Assembly (NCBI GenBank): GCA_947594705.1 | Contig: CANQEG010000003.1 | Span: 1-33,699 of the forward strand | Reading direction: 5' to 3' | Length of the DNA: 33,699 bases | Source of the DNA: an uncultured Bacilli bacterium | GTDB lineage: Bacteria > Bacillota_I > Bacilli_A > RF39 > UBA660 | Part shown: positions 23,559 to 30,861 of the stretch, in pieces | Layout: every line of letters begins with the position of its first letter | Numbering within the stretch: the stretch's first letter is position 1 | Made by a program: the position numbers and the translations under genes | The notes under the pieces: generated by a model | Databases searched by the model: none | Told to the model about the DNA's origin: nothing | What the model saw: only the letters and a program-made list of their open reading frames with translations

Positions 23559-25139
23559 ATGAAGAAAATTTTTAATTTTATAAAAAATTATATGGTATAT
23601 ATTCTTATTTCTTTTGTTGTTTTAGTGTTACCTTTGCTGTTATTTGTTCTTTGGAATATTTTTTTTGATGTGTTAAAAAAAGAAATTATTGTGGAATTAG
23701 GAACGGAAGAACTTACTGAAGAACTCTTTTTTAAAGAGGGTAAAATTCCTAAAAATACTACGTTTATTACCGATATTCATAGCTTAGATTTATCTAAAGT
23801 TGTTGATTATGAAGTAGAAATTAAAATAGATGATAAAACGAAAGTGAGTATTGTACATATTAAAGATACTACTCCTCCCAAGTTAGAAGTAAAAGAAGTT
23901 TATGCTTATACCGATTATGAGCCAAAAGTAGAAGATTTTGTTGTTTTGCAAAGTGATTTTTCTAATGTTACTTTGGAAATAAAAGAACCAATAGAAATTA
24001 ATGAACTAAAAGATTACCCTGTTACTATCGTGGCCAAAGATGAATGGAATAATATAACTGAAAAAGAAACTATTTTACATATTGGGGTTGTGAAAACTGA
24101 ATTAAAGTTGGAATTAGGAAGTACATTAAAAAAAGAAGATTTTTTATACAAGCCTGAAGAAACAATTCAATTAGATGAGGAAAAATTAGGGGAAATTAAT
24201 AAAAGTGGAGTTGGAGAGTATTTTATCACAGTTATTTATGAAGAAAAAGAATATTCTTGTAAAGTGATTGTAAGTGATACTTTGCCACCTGAAGTAACCC
24301 TTAAAGATGTATCAATTTATGATGATGAAGAAAATGTTACCAAAGAAAAATTTATTGAAAGTGTAAAAGATGCGAGTGAAGTAACAACAGAACTTGTAGG
24401 AGAAATTACATATCATCAAATTGGGACACAAGAACTTACGATTGTCGCGACTGATGCGTATGGAAATAAAACGGAGAAAAAAGCCAAATTAAATATTGTT
24501 AAAGATACAACTCCACCCGTGATTTATGGTCTTTCTAATATGACTGTAAATAAATATACCCAAATAAATTTTTTAGCCGGAGTAAGAGCAGTGGATGAAA
24601 AAGATGGGACTGTAAATGTTTCAGTTAATTCTGGTAATGTCAATGTCAATAAAGCAGGTACGTACTATGCAACTTATTCTGCCAAAGATAAAAGTGGTAA
24701 TACCAAAACTGCTTCTAGAAAAATTGTCGTAAATCACGATCAAAGTGATACTATGGCTTTGGTAAATGAACATGCAAGTAAAGTGGGAAATAGCATTGCA
24801 GAAATAAATCAATATGTGAAAACGAAAATTGGGTATAGTAATTCATGGGGAGATAATGACCCAGTATGGTATGGACTTACGAATTTTCGAGGAAATTGTT
24901 ATGTTCATGCGATGGTATATCAAAAAATATTAGAGAAAAAAGGCTATCAAGTGCAATTAATTTGGACTACCGACCAATCACATTATTGGAATCTTGTATA
25001 TACAAATGGAAAATGGTGTCATAGTGATTCTACCCCAGGCAATAAACAAGAAGGAATTATTTGTGCTAACGATGCCGATAGAATTGCTATGTTGCAAGGA
25101 AGAGATTGGGATCATTCTAAGTGGCCAAAAGCAGAATAA
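23559..25139 (+). CDS. Anchored transglutaminase-like protein with Ig-like repeats
   Basis: 526 aa. One N-terminal membrane helix (about 11-33) is followed by three to four Ig-like repeats (about 85-395), each introduced by DTTPP or DTLPP; the last resembles a DUF5011/HYR domain (KDGTVNVSVNSGNVNVNKAGTYYATYSAKDKSGN). The C-terminal domain is a transglutaminase-like fold with the triad C447 (GNCYVHA), H475 (SHYWNLVY) and D490 (CHSDSTPG). It should act on proteins or peptides outside the cell, as cross-linker or protease. AGAAAGTGATG precedes the ATG. It is transcribed alone, and the next gene has its own promoter. Confidence 0.85.
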   Translation: MKKIFNFIKNYMVYILISFVVLVLPLLLFVLWNIFFDVLKKEIIVELGTEELTEELFFKEGKIPKNTTFITDIHSLDLSKVVDYEVEIKIDDKTKVSIVHIKDTTPPKLEVKEVYAYTDYEPKVEDFVVLQSDFSNVTLEIKEPIEINELKDYPVTIVAKDEWNNITEKETILHIGVVKTELKLELGSTLKKEDFLYKPEETIQLDEEKLGEINKSGVGEYFITVIYEEKEYSCKVIVSDTLPPEVTLKDVSIYDDEENVTKEKFIESVKDASEVTTELVGEITYHQIGTQELTIVATDAYGNKTEKKAKLNIVKDTTPPVIYGLSNMTVNKYTQINFLAGVRAVDEKDGTVNVSVNSGNVNVNKAGTYYATYSAKDKSGNTKTASRKIVVNHDQSDTMALVNEHASKVGNSIAEINQYVKTKIGYSNSWGDNDPVWYGLTNFRGNCYVHAMVYQKILEKKGYQVQLIWTTDQSHYWNLVYTNGKWCHSDSTPGNKQEGIICANDADRIAMLQGRDWDHSKWPKAE

Positions 25140-25145
25140 AAAAAC

Positions 25146-25174
25146 TTGCAATCAAAAGAAAAAACATATACAAT
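25146..25174 (+). promoter_or_regulatory. Promoter of the tandem paralogue pair
   Basis: TTGCAA (25146-25151) and TACAAT (25169-25174) are 17 bp apart, followed by an AGGGGAGTG ribosome-binding site. Confidence 0.65.
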
Positions 25175-25195
25175 ACATTTAGGGGAGTGTAAAAA

Positions 25196-25960
25196 ATGAA
25201 AGAAGAAACTTATTTTACGCAACAAGATTTTCTAGAAGTGTTAATTCCATTATTAATGGAGAAAAATATTAGAAAGATAGAAGAGGAAAACTTAGAAAAA
25301 AAATTATATGATTATCGGTTAAATCCAAGAATTCGAACATTATTTGAAAATTTTCGTTTTGAAGATAAAAAAGTGATTTTAACTGAGGGAATTGAACAAG
25401 AAGTTTGTGACCAAAGATTAAAAAGAGAAAATGATTTATTAGTGTTTCAATATCCTAGTGAAGTGGATTATAAAAAAATAAAAAAGTATTATGGGGAATT
25501 TGGTGTGCGAAGCATTCATGAATTATCAGAAGATTTAAGTAAATGTATCAATTTAGAAATCAATTACCCTTATTTAAGAATTCATCGAAATAAACCTGAT
25601 GGACAATTTGTGATTGTTGATGGAATGAGTGAAAAATTACATCAAGGTTGGAATATTTTAACGGATGGAAAAATTGGCATTGTAAAGGATGTTTCTTTAG
25701 CATATCGTTCGGTAGCTTATGATAATCCTCAAAAAGAAAATGATTGGATTCGGTTATATGAGGCCAAAGCGATTTTATATTCGGTTAAAGAAGCTTCTTT
25801 TGTTACAAGACAAGGTTATGTAAATGATGAAACCAAAAGAGTAGAAATTTATACCAATGTGGAAAATAAGGATGCTTTACAAGAAATTGTCCAAGAATCT
25901 TTTCAAATACATGCCAAAGAAAAACCGTATATTAAAAAAATAGAAAGGAAAATTCGATGA
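25196..25960 (+). CDS. Unknown protein, first of a tandem paralogue pair
   Basis: 254 aa, soluble, no signal peptide. Landmarks shared with the next gene are KLYDYRLNPRIRTLFENF (about 36-53), a central helix ending LSEDLSKCINLE, GWNILTDGKIGIVKDVS (about 151-167) and AKAILYSVKEASFVTRQ (about 190-206). No known family or active site was recognised. It overlaps the next start by 4 bp (ATGA), which indicates coupling and probably partnership. GGGGAGTG precedes the ATG. Confidence 0.78.
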   Translation: MKEETYFTQQDFLEVLIPLLMEKNIRKIEEENLEKKLYDYRLNPRIRTLFENFRFEDKKVILTEGIEQEVCDQRLKRENDLLVFQYPSEVDYKKIKKYYGEFGVRSIHELSEDLSKCINLEINYPYLRIHRNKPDGQFVIVDGMSEKLHQGWNILTDGKIGIVKDVSLAYRSVAYDNPQKENDWIRLYEAKAILYSVKEASFVTRQGYVNDETKRVEIYTNVENKDALQEIVQESFQIHAKEKPYIKKIERKIR

Positions 25961-26742
25961 TAAAAGAAAATGTTACAACTTCCTTTACGGAATATCGGTT
26001 TGTAATTTTGTTATTTTCTTTGCTTTGTGAAGAACAAGTTCATCATATTCATTCTGTTGATTTAATGCATAAATTATTTGAATATCAACAAAATCCTAAG
26101 TATCGTTTTTTATTTCAAAATATGAATTGTAAAAATCAAATGATTGATTTAGATAAAGGAATTCAAACTGAAAGATTTTTATTTGGACCTGTAACTTGGA
26201 ATATATATCATCCAGAAAAAATTCGCTTGCATTATCATAAAGAAGATATAGATTTTACTTATTTAAAAGAGGAACTTGGTGAAGAAGGCGTTCAAAAAAT
26301 GCAAGAAATGGTGAAAGATTTAAGTAGATGTTTGTTATTAGAAGAACAAAAAGTGGAATTAGAATTACATCGAATAAATCCTAATCATGGCTATATTATG
26401 GCAATGTCTCCTTCCCAACAAAAGGGTTGGAATTTAATTACGGATGGAGATATTTTTTTAGAAAAAGATGTTTCGCAAGAAATGCCTCATGTTTATTTTC
26501 CTTCCATCGTAGATAAATTTACGCATGAGCAACTTCTAAATCTCAAAGCATATTTATATCAAGTACAAAATGCTACTTTTGTAACAGAACAATCTTTTTA
26601 TAAAAAAGACCGAAAAAGAGTTGTCATTTCTACTTTAGAAGAACAAGAAGAAACGTTAAATAACATCATTGCGAAATCTTATCTTCCTTTTGAAGAAAAA
26701 GAAACACCACAAGCAAGAAAAATTATTTTAAACAATGTTTAA
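25957..26742 (+). CDS. Unknown protein, second of a tandem paralogue pair
   Basis: 261 aa, recognisably related to the gene before it over nearly the whole length: KLFEYQQNPKYRFLFQNM, VKDLSRCLLLE, GWNLITDGDIFLEKDVS and KAYLYQVQNATFVTEQ align with its landmarks. The divergence is high, so the duplication is old, yet the pair is kept translationally coupled. Function unknown. The VanZ/RDD gene follows after 12 bp. Confidence 0.78.
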   Translation: MIKENVTTSFTEYRFVILLFSLLCEEQVHHIHSVDLMHKLFEYQQNPKYRFLFQNMNCKNQMIDLDKGIQTERFLFGPVTWNIYHPEKIRLHYHKEDIDFTYLKEELGEEGVQKMQEMVKDLSRCLLLEEQKVELELHRINPNHGYIMAMSPSQQKGWNLITDGDIFLEKDVSQEMPHVYFPSIVDKFTHEQLLNLKAYLYQVQNATFVTEQSFYKKDRKRVVISTLEEQEETLNNIIAKSYLPFEEKETPQARKIILNNV

Positions 26743-26754
26743 GAAAGGAGTTAT

Positions 26755-27873
26755 ATGGCTGCATTTTTACATTCGATTCGAATGTCTTTTCTTTTTTTTC
26801 CCTTAGTTGCATTATTTTTTACGTTACCTTATGTAATATGGATGTATCATAAATATGGTTCGGTAAATTTTTATCGTTCTGTTTTAGTGTATTCTTTCTT
26901 ATTATATTTATTAAGTTCTTATTTTTTAGTTATTTTACCTTTACCTAAAATGGAATATGTGGAAAGTTTAACAAGACCTTTTTATAATTTAATTCCATTT
27001 CATTTTATATCAGAAATTTTAAATATTTCCACATTTCATGTAAGTGATTTTGCAAGCTATTTTCCAACTCTTAAAAATCCTGTTGTGTATGAAGCCATTT
27101 TTAATATTTTTTTAACTGTTCCTTTTGGAATGTATCTTCATTATTATTTTCGATGTAATTTTAAACAAACATTAGGGTATAGTTTTTGTTTTAGTTTATT
27201 TTTTGAATTAACGCAATTAACAGGATTATATTTTATTTACCCCAGAGGATACCGAGTGTTTGATATCGATGATTTGATATTGAATACTTTTGGAGGAGTT
27301 GTCGGCTATGTTTTAGGGTTTGTTTGTCAAAAAATATTACCTTCTAAAAAATATATTGATGAAAAATCTTATGAAAAAGGAAAAAGTGTTTCTTTGGTAA
27401 GAAGAACGCTTAGTATGATAATAGATTTGACTTTGATAAGTATTTTATATTTAGGAATTTTATGGACAATTAGAGATACCGTTTTATTTTCGAAAATTTT
27501 TGCTGCGGTTCTTTTTATTCTCCTATTCGTAATTTACTTTGTTTGGATTCCTTTAAAAAAGAATAAAACAGTTGGAATGAGTATCTTAAAATTAGAATTT
27601 ACTTCTTCTTTTTCTAAACGTTGGTATCGTTATTTAGGGTATTATTTTTGCTTTTTCTTAGAATATATTTTCTTTCCATTATTCCTTCTTTTATGTCTTT
27701 TATATTTTAAGTCTCAAATGGATGTTATGTTATGGGAATATGGGATGATTATTTTAGGTGCAACATATTTATTTATTTTAATTATTAGTATGTTGAAACA
27801 AATTTTTCATGTGGAAATGTTTAATGAATGGTTTACGAAATTGTATATAAAAAGTAGTATTATTTCTTTATAA
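26755..27873 (+). CDS. VanZ-like plus RDD-domain membrane protein
   Basis: 372 aa. The N-terminal half (about 1-200) is a VanZ-like domain with several membrane helices, LSSYFLVILPLP, NLIPFHFI, FGMYLHYYF, FELTQLTGLYF and the family's R-x-F-D-I-D-D-L-I-x-N-T-x-G block (about 165-182). The C-terminal half (about 215-372) is an RDD domain (LVRRTLSMIIDL, then TVGMSILKLEF). VanZ proteins can confer low-level teicoplanin resistance and RDD domains are linked to transport or osmoadaptation; VanZ-RDD fusions occur in Firmicutes, but the role here is unproven. AAAGGAG precedes the ATG. The end overlaps the convergent helicase gene by 14 bp. Confidence 0.85.
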   Translation: MAAFLHSIRMSFLFFPLVALFFTLPYVIWMYHKYGSVNFYRSVLVYSFLLYLLSSYFLVILPLPKMEYVESLTRPFYNLIPFHFISEILNISTFHVSDFASYFPTLKNPVVYEAIFNIFLTVPFGMYLHYYFRCNFKQTLGYSFCFSLFFELTQLTGLYFIYPRGYRVFDIDDLILNTFGGVVGYVLGFVCQKILPSKKYIDEKSYEKGKSVSLVRRTLSMIIDLTLISILYLGILWTIRDTVLFSKIFAAVLFILLFVIYFVWIPLKKNKTVGMSILKLEFTSSFSKRWYRYLGYYFCFFLEYIFFPLFLLLCLLYFKSQMDVMLWEYGMIILGATYLFILIISMLKQIFHVEMFNEWFTKLYIKSSIISL

Positions 27874-29308
27874 TGTTTTTTAATTCTTTGATAAAGATGG
27901 AAGGACTTTTTTTCGAAACGAGTAAATGAACATCTTCTTTGGTTCTAGTTAAGGCAACATAAAATAATCTTCGTTCTTCTTCATAAGGAAAAATGTCATT
28001 TTGTTTTACCAACGAAAGGATTTTTTCTTCTTTTAATTCACTAGGAAATCCGTATGGTCCTTTTTCTAAATGTAACATAATTACAATATCACTTTCTAAT
28101 CCTTTGGCAGCATGGATTGTATAAAACCGAAAAGTTTTATGGGGAAAAGTTTCAATTAAAAATGATTTATAAAGAGCAAAGTCTTGATGATTTCTTCCTA
28201 AAATCATGATTTCTTTTTCATTGGGTATTGTTAAAATAATGTTTTTTAAAGTTTCTTTTTCGTTGGTTGTTTCCCATATTTTAATGGGATTTTCTTTGCT
28301 TTTTAAACTAGTTAAATTTTTTTTCATTTGATAAGGATTTTTACATATAAAAGTATTGGCTATATCAATTAAATTTTGGCTATTTCGATAAGTCATGGTA
28401 AGAGAATATATTTTTCCTGTTGGAAAGTATTCTTTAAAATGTAAAAATAAATCTAAATTACATCCTGAAAAACGATAAATAGATTGATAATCATCTCCTA
28501 CAGCACAGAAGTGGGCACTCGTTTGACATAAAATTTCATTTAAAAAATGAAATCGTAAAAGAGAAGAATCTTGAAACTCATCTACTAAAATATATTGATA
28601 AGATACTAAATTAGGGGTTTTTGATAGTACTTGGGTAGCTAACTTTAGCATATCATCAAAATCTATTGCTCCAATACTTTCTTTTTCAGTTTGATAAAGA
28701 GTATGAAGTGTATATAAAAGAGTAAGAGTATCTTTGGTTGCTCTTTTTTTGGTGGAAAACATGGAAACAAAATCTTTTTTTTCAAAACCATTGGCATAAA
28801 ATAAATGAAGAAATGTAAGTAAAGTTGTTTTATACGTAAGGAAATCTTTGGAATGAATGATTTTTTGATAATTGAAAGAATTATGAAGGCACCCAAAAGA
28901 AAATTTTCGGAAAATTATGTTTTTTAAAGTGACATTTCCCATACATTCGGAGGCAAAAAATTCATCGGTAATTTTTTCAAGGGTGTTTGGAGGGGTAATT
29001 TGATAATATGTATGGGCTTTTTCTAAAATCGCCAAAGCAAGTTTATGAAAAGTAAAACAGGGAACGTTTTTTTTGGTATTTTGTTCAATTACTTCTTTTA
29101 AATGATTGGTAGCTTCATTTGTAAAAGAAATGCAACAAATTTGCTCAGGTTTTATTTTTTTCACTTCTAATAAATATTTTACTTTTCCTACTAAGGTGAT
29201 TGTTTTTCCCGAACCTGCTCCTGCTAAAATCAAAGAATAACGAGCATCTTCTAAAATAGGTTGTAATTGTTCTATAGATAAAGGTTGATTATTAATTGTA
29301 ATTTTCAT
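27860..29308 (-). CDS. Compact UvrD/Rep-family superfamily 1 helicase
   Basis: 482 aa from ATG 29308 (AAGAGGT upstream); an in-frame ATG at 29350 is upstream of the predicted -10 and is rejected. Motifs in order: Walker A AGAGSGKT (29-36), CCISFTNEAT (Ia), motif II VDEFQD, motif III GDDYQSIYRFSG, motif IV MTYRNSQNL, motif V TIHAAKGLESD and motif VI RRLFYVALTR. UvrD/PcrA enzymes are about 650-750 aa, so the 1B and especially 2B domains are much reduced. It should be an ATP-driven 3'-5' DNA helicase in repair or in replication-transcription conflict. It is divergent from the deoD gene. TATAAT on the minus strand at 29339-29334 is the likely -10. Confidence 0.9.
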   Translation of the reverse strand: MKITINNQPLSIEQLQPILEDARYSLILAGAGSGKTITLVGKVKYLLEVKKIKPEQICCISFTNEATNHLKEVIEQNTKKNVPCFTFHKLALAILEKAHTYYQITPPNTLEKITDEFFASECMGNVTLKNIIFRKFSFGCLHNSFNYQKIIHSKDFLTYKTTLLTFLHLFYANGFEKKDFVSMFSTKKRATKDTLTLLYTLHTLYQTEKESIGAIDFDDMLKLATQVLSKTPNLVSYQYILVDEFQDSSLLRFHFLNEILCQTSAHFCAVGDDYQSIYRFSGCNLDLFLHFKEYFPTGKIYSLTMTYRNSQNLIDIANTFICKNPYQMKKNLTSLKSKENPIKIWETTNEKETLKNIILTIPNEKEIMILGRNHQDFALYKSFLIETFPHKTFRFYTIHAAKGLESDIVIMLHLEKGPYGFPSELKEEKILSLVKQNDIFPYEEERRLFYVALTRTKEDVHLLVSKKSPSIFIKELKNIIKK

Positions 29309-29356
29309 AAATACCTCTTTTCTTAAAAATAGTATTATACGTTGTTGCAATTAAAA

Positions 29357-29451
29357 ATTTTGTCGAATTTTGTCTTGTCATAACTTTACATAATTTTTAT
29401 GAGTTTTCCTTTTTTAATTTTCTTTTTTTTGATATTCTTATAGTAAGAATA
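29357..29451. promoter_or_regulatory. Divergent regulatory region between helicase and deoD
   Basis: It holds a second tandem ATTTTGTC repeat (29357-29364 and 29367-29374, 10-bp period, as at 51-68) and a perfect inverted repeat TATTCTTA-TAG-TAAGAATA (29433-29451). The inverted repeat overlaps a TATAGT -10 (29439-29444) for deoD and looks like a repressor operator. The regulators are unknown. Confidence 0.45.
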
Positions 29452-29467
29452 AGAAAGAGGGATGTGT

Positions 29468-30208
29468 GTGAAAGCACCAAAAGTTATGGAGCATATCAAA
29501 CCAGCTCACATTGGCTGTAATAAGGAGGACATTGCGCCCATTGTGATTATGCCGGGAGATCCGCTTCGAGCTAAGTATATAGCCGAGAAATACTTAGAAA
29601 ATGCTAAGTTAGTGAATGAAATCAGAAATATGTATGCTTATACGGGAGAGTATCAAGGAAAAAGGGTAACAGTGATGGCTCATGGAATGGGCATGCCAAG
29701 TGTTAGTATTTATGCGTTTGAATTATTTTATTTTTTTGATGTGGAAAAAATCATTCGGATTGGAACTTGTGGGGCATTAAAAGAGGGGGTAAATGTTCCC
29801 GATTTAATTATTGCCAGTGATTCTTATACCGAAGCGAATTTTGCCTATTCCTATAATGGCGATCCTACTCACCGAGCATATCCTAGTAAAAGTTTAACAG
29901 AACATATTTTAGAGGTTGCCAAAGAAAAAGGATTGAAATACCACTTTGGGTCTGTGATGTGTACGGAACAATTTGGGTTTTATTCTGATAATGAACATGT
30001 GTTAAAAAGAGTTCCTGAAGATATTGATTTATATGGCGAAGAAATGGAAACCTTTGCGTTATTTCATATCGCTGATAGTTTTGAAAAAGAAGCCGCGGCA
30101 ATTCTTACTGTTGTAGATAGTAAATTTAGTAGTGATTTCTTAACTCCGGAAGAACGAGAAAAATCATTAGATACAATGATTACTTTAGCACTTGATAGTA
30201 TAATATAG
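29468..30208 (+). CDS. deoD: Purine nucleoside phosphorylase, DeoD type
   Basis: 246 aa from GTG 29468. The upstream in-frame ATG 29462 touches the AGAGGG ribosome-binding site, while the GTG has about 7 nt of spacing; ATG 29462 cannot be excluded. Family motifs are MPGDPLRAKYIAE with the phosphate-binding R, RNMYAYTGEYQG, HGMGMPSVSIY, RIGTCGA and EEMETFALF. Near the end TVVDSKF holds the catalytic Asp and the following Arg lies in EERE. The enzyme phosphorolyses purine (deoxy)nucleosides to base and sugar 1-phosphate in salvage. It is transcribed away from the helicase gene from a promoter with an inverted repeat. Confidence 0.93.
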   Translation: MKAPKVMEHIKPAHIGCNKEDIAPIVIMPGDPLRAKYIAEKYLENAKLVNEIRNMYAYTGEYQGKRVTVMAHGMGMPSVSIYAFELFYFFDVEKIIRIGTCGALKEGVNVPDLIIASDSYTEANFAYSYNGDPTHRAYPSKSLTEHILEVAKEKGLKYHFGSVMCTEQFGFYSDNEHVLKRVPEDIDLYGEEMETFALFHIADSFEKEAAAILTVVDSKFSSDFLTPEEREKSLDTMITLALDSII

Positions 30209-30228
30209 AAAATATTCTTGAAATGTTC

Positions 30229-30257
30229 TTGAAATTTCCGAAAAAATCTCATATAAT
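30229..30257 (+). promoter_or_regulatory. Promoter of the T-box / leuS operon
   Basis: TTGAAA (30229-30234) and TATAAT (30252-30257) are 17 bp apart. The -35 is duplicated: TTCTTGAAAT occurs at 30215-30224 and 30226-30235 (11-bp period). Confidence 0.8.
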
Positions 30258-30263
30258 ACTTGT

Positions 30264-30454
30264 AAAGCGAAGAAGAAAGAGTAGTAATAAGAATCTTTTT
30301 GAAAAGAGAGTTTGGGGTAGGTGAGACCAAATCAAAAAGACTTATGAACTTACTTTTGGATGCTTGTAGGAGTACTCTCCTTTATCAAGAATAAGTAAAA
30401 ATTAAGGTGGTACCGCGGGGTATGAATCTCGTCCTTTTGGTATTACCTTTTTTA
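30264..30454 (+). ncRNA. T-box leader (tRNA-Leu-responsive riboswitch)
   Basis: The invariant T-box AGGTGGTACCGCGG is at 30405-30418. Upstream lies a stem I region with a GGTGAGACC distal-loop-like motif near 30319-30328. The terminator forms from AAGGTGGTACC (30404-30414) and GGTATTACCTT (30439-30449) plus a T run; the T-box half belongs to both terminator and antiterminator. Uncharged tRNA-Leu would pair with the specifier in stem I and with the T-box bulge to allow read-through. A CTT leucine codon at 30349-30351 (in GAACTTAC) is the best specifier candidate seen by eye. The ligand assignment rests mainly on leuS downstream. Confidence 0.92.
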
Positions 30455-30468
30455 TTTGGAGGAGTGAT

Positions 30469-30861
30469 ATGGAAAATATTAGTTTTTGGTGGAATGTTAT
30501 TTTTTTCTTAGTTGTTTTCTTAATCATTTATATCATTATATATTGTTATAATTTAAGAAAAATCAAAAAGAAAAAAGAAAATACGATGCTCGAGTATCAT
30601 TATTTAATAAGTAAATTTCATTTAGATCCAGAAATATTAAAAGCTCGAAAAGTCATTTTGGTAATCAGTATCATAGATGCTTTTATTATTTCTTTTGTAA
30701 CTACGTTTTTGTCAGTAGTAGAACTTTCGATTTTCTGGCAAATAATGATTGGGTTTGTCCTTTTAGTTTCCCTCATTTATGCTTGCTATGAAATTTATGG
30801 TAGATATTTAGTGAAAAAAGGATTTCAAAAAAAGATAAAAGAAAGGAAAAAGAAAAAATGA
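30469..30861 (+). CDS. Small membrane protein coupled to leuS
   Basis: 130 aa, three predicted membrane helices (about 7-27, 62-83 and 88-110) and strongly basic loops and C-terminus (KKIKERKKKK). Family not recognised with certainty; the stretch IDAFIISFVTTFLS and YEIYGRYLVKKG may be conserved blocks. GGAGGAGTG precedes the ATG. It is the first gene after the T-box, and its stop overlaps the leuS start by 4 bp (ATGA), so its synthesis rises with leuS under leucine-tRNA limitation. Confidence 0.8.
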   Translation: MENISFWWNVIFFLVVFLIIYIIIYCYNLRKIKKKKENTMLEYHYLISKFHLDPEILKARKVILVISIIDAFIISFVTTFLSVVELSIFWQIMIGFVLLVSLIYACYEIYGRYLVKKGFQKKIKERKKKK

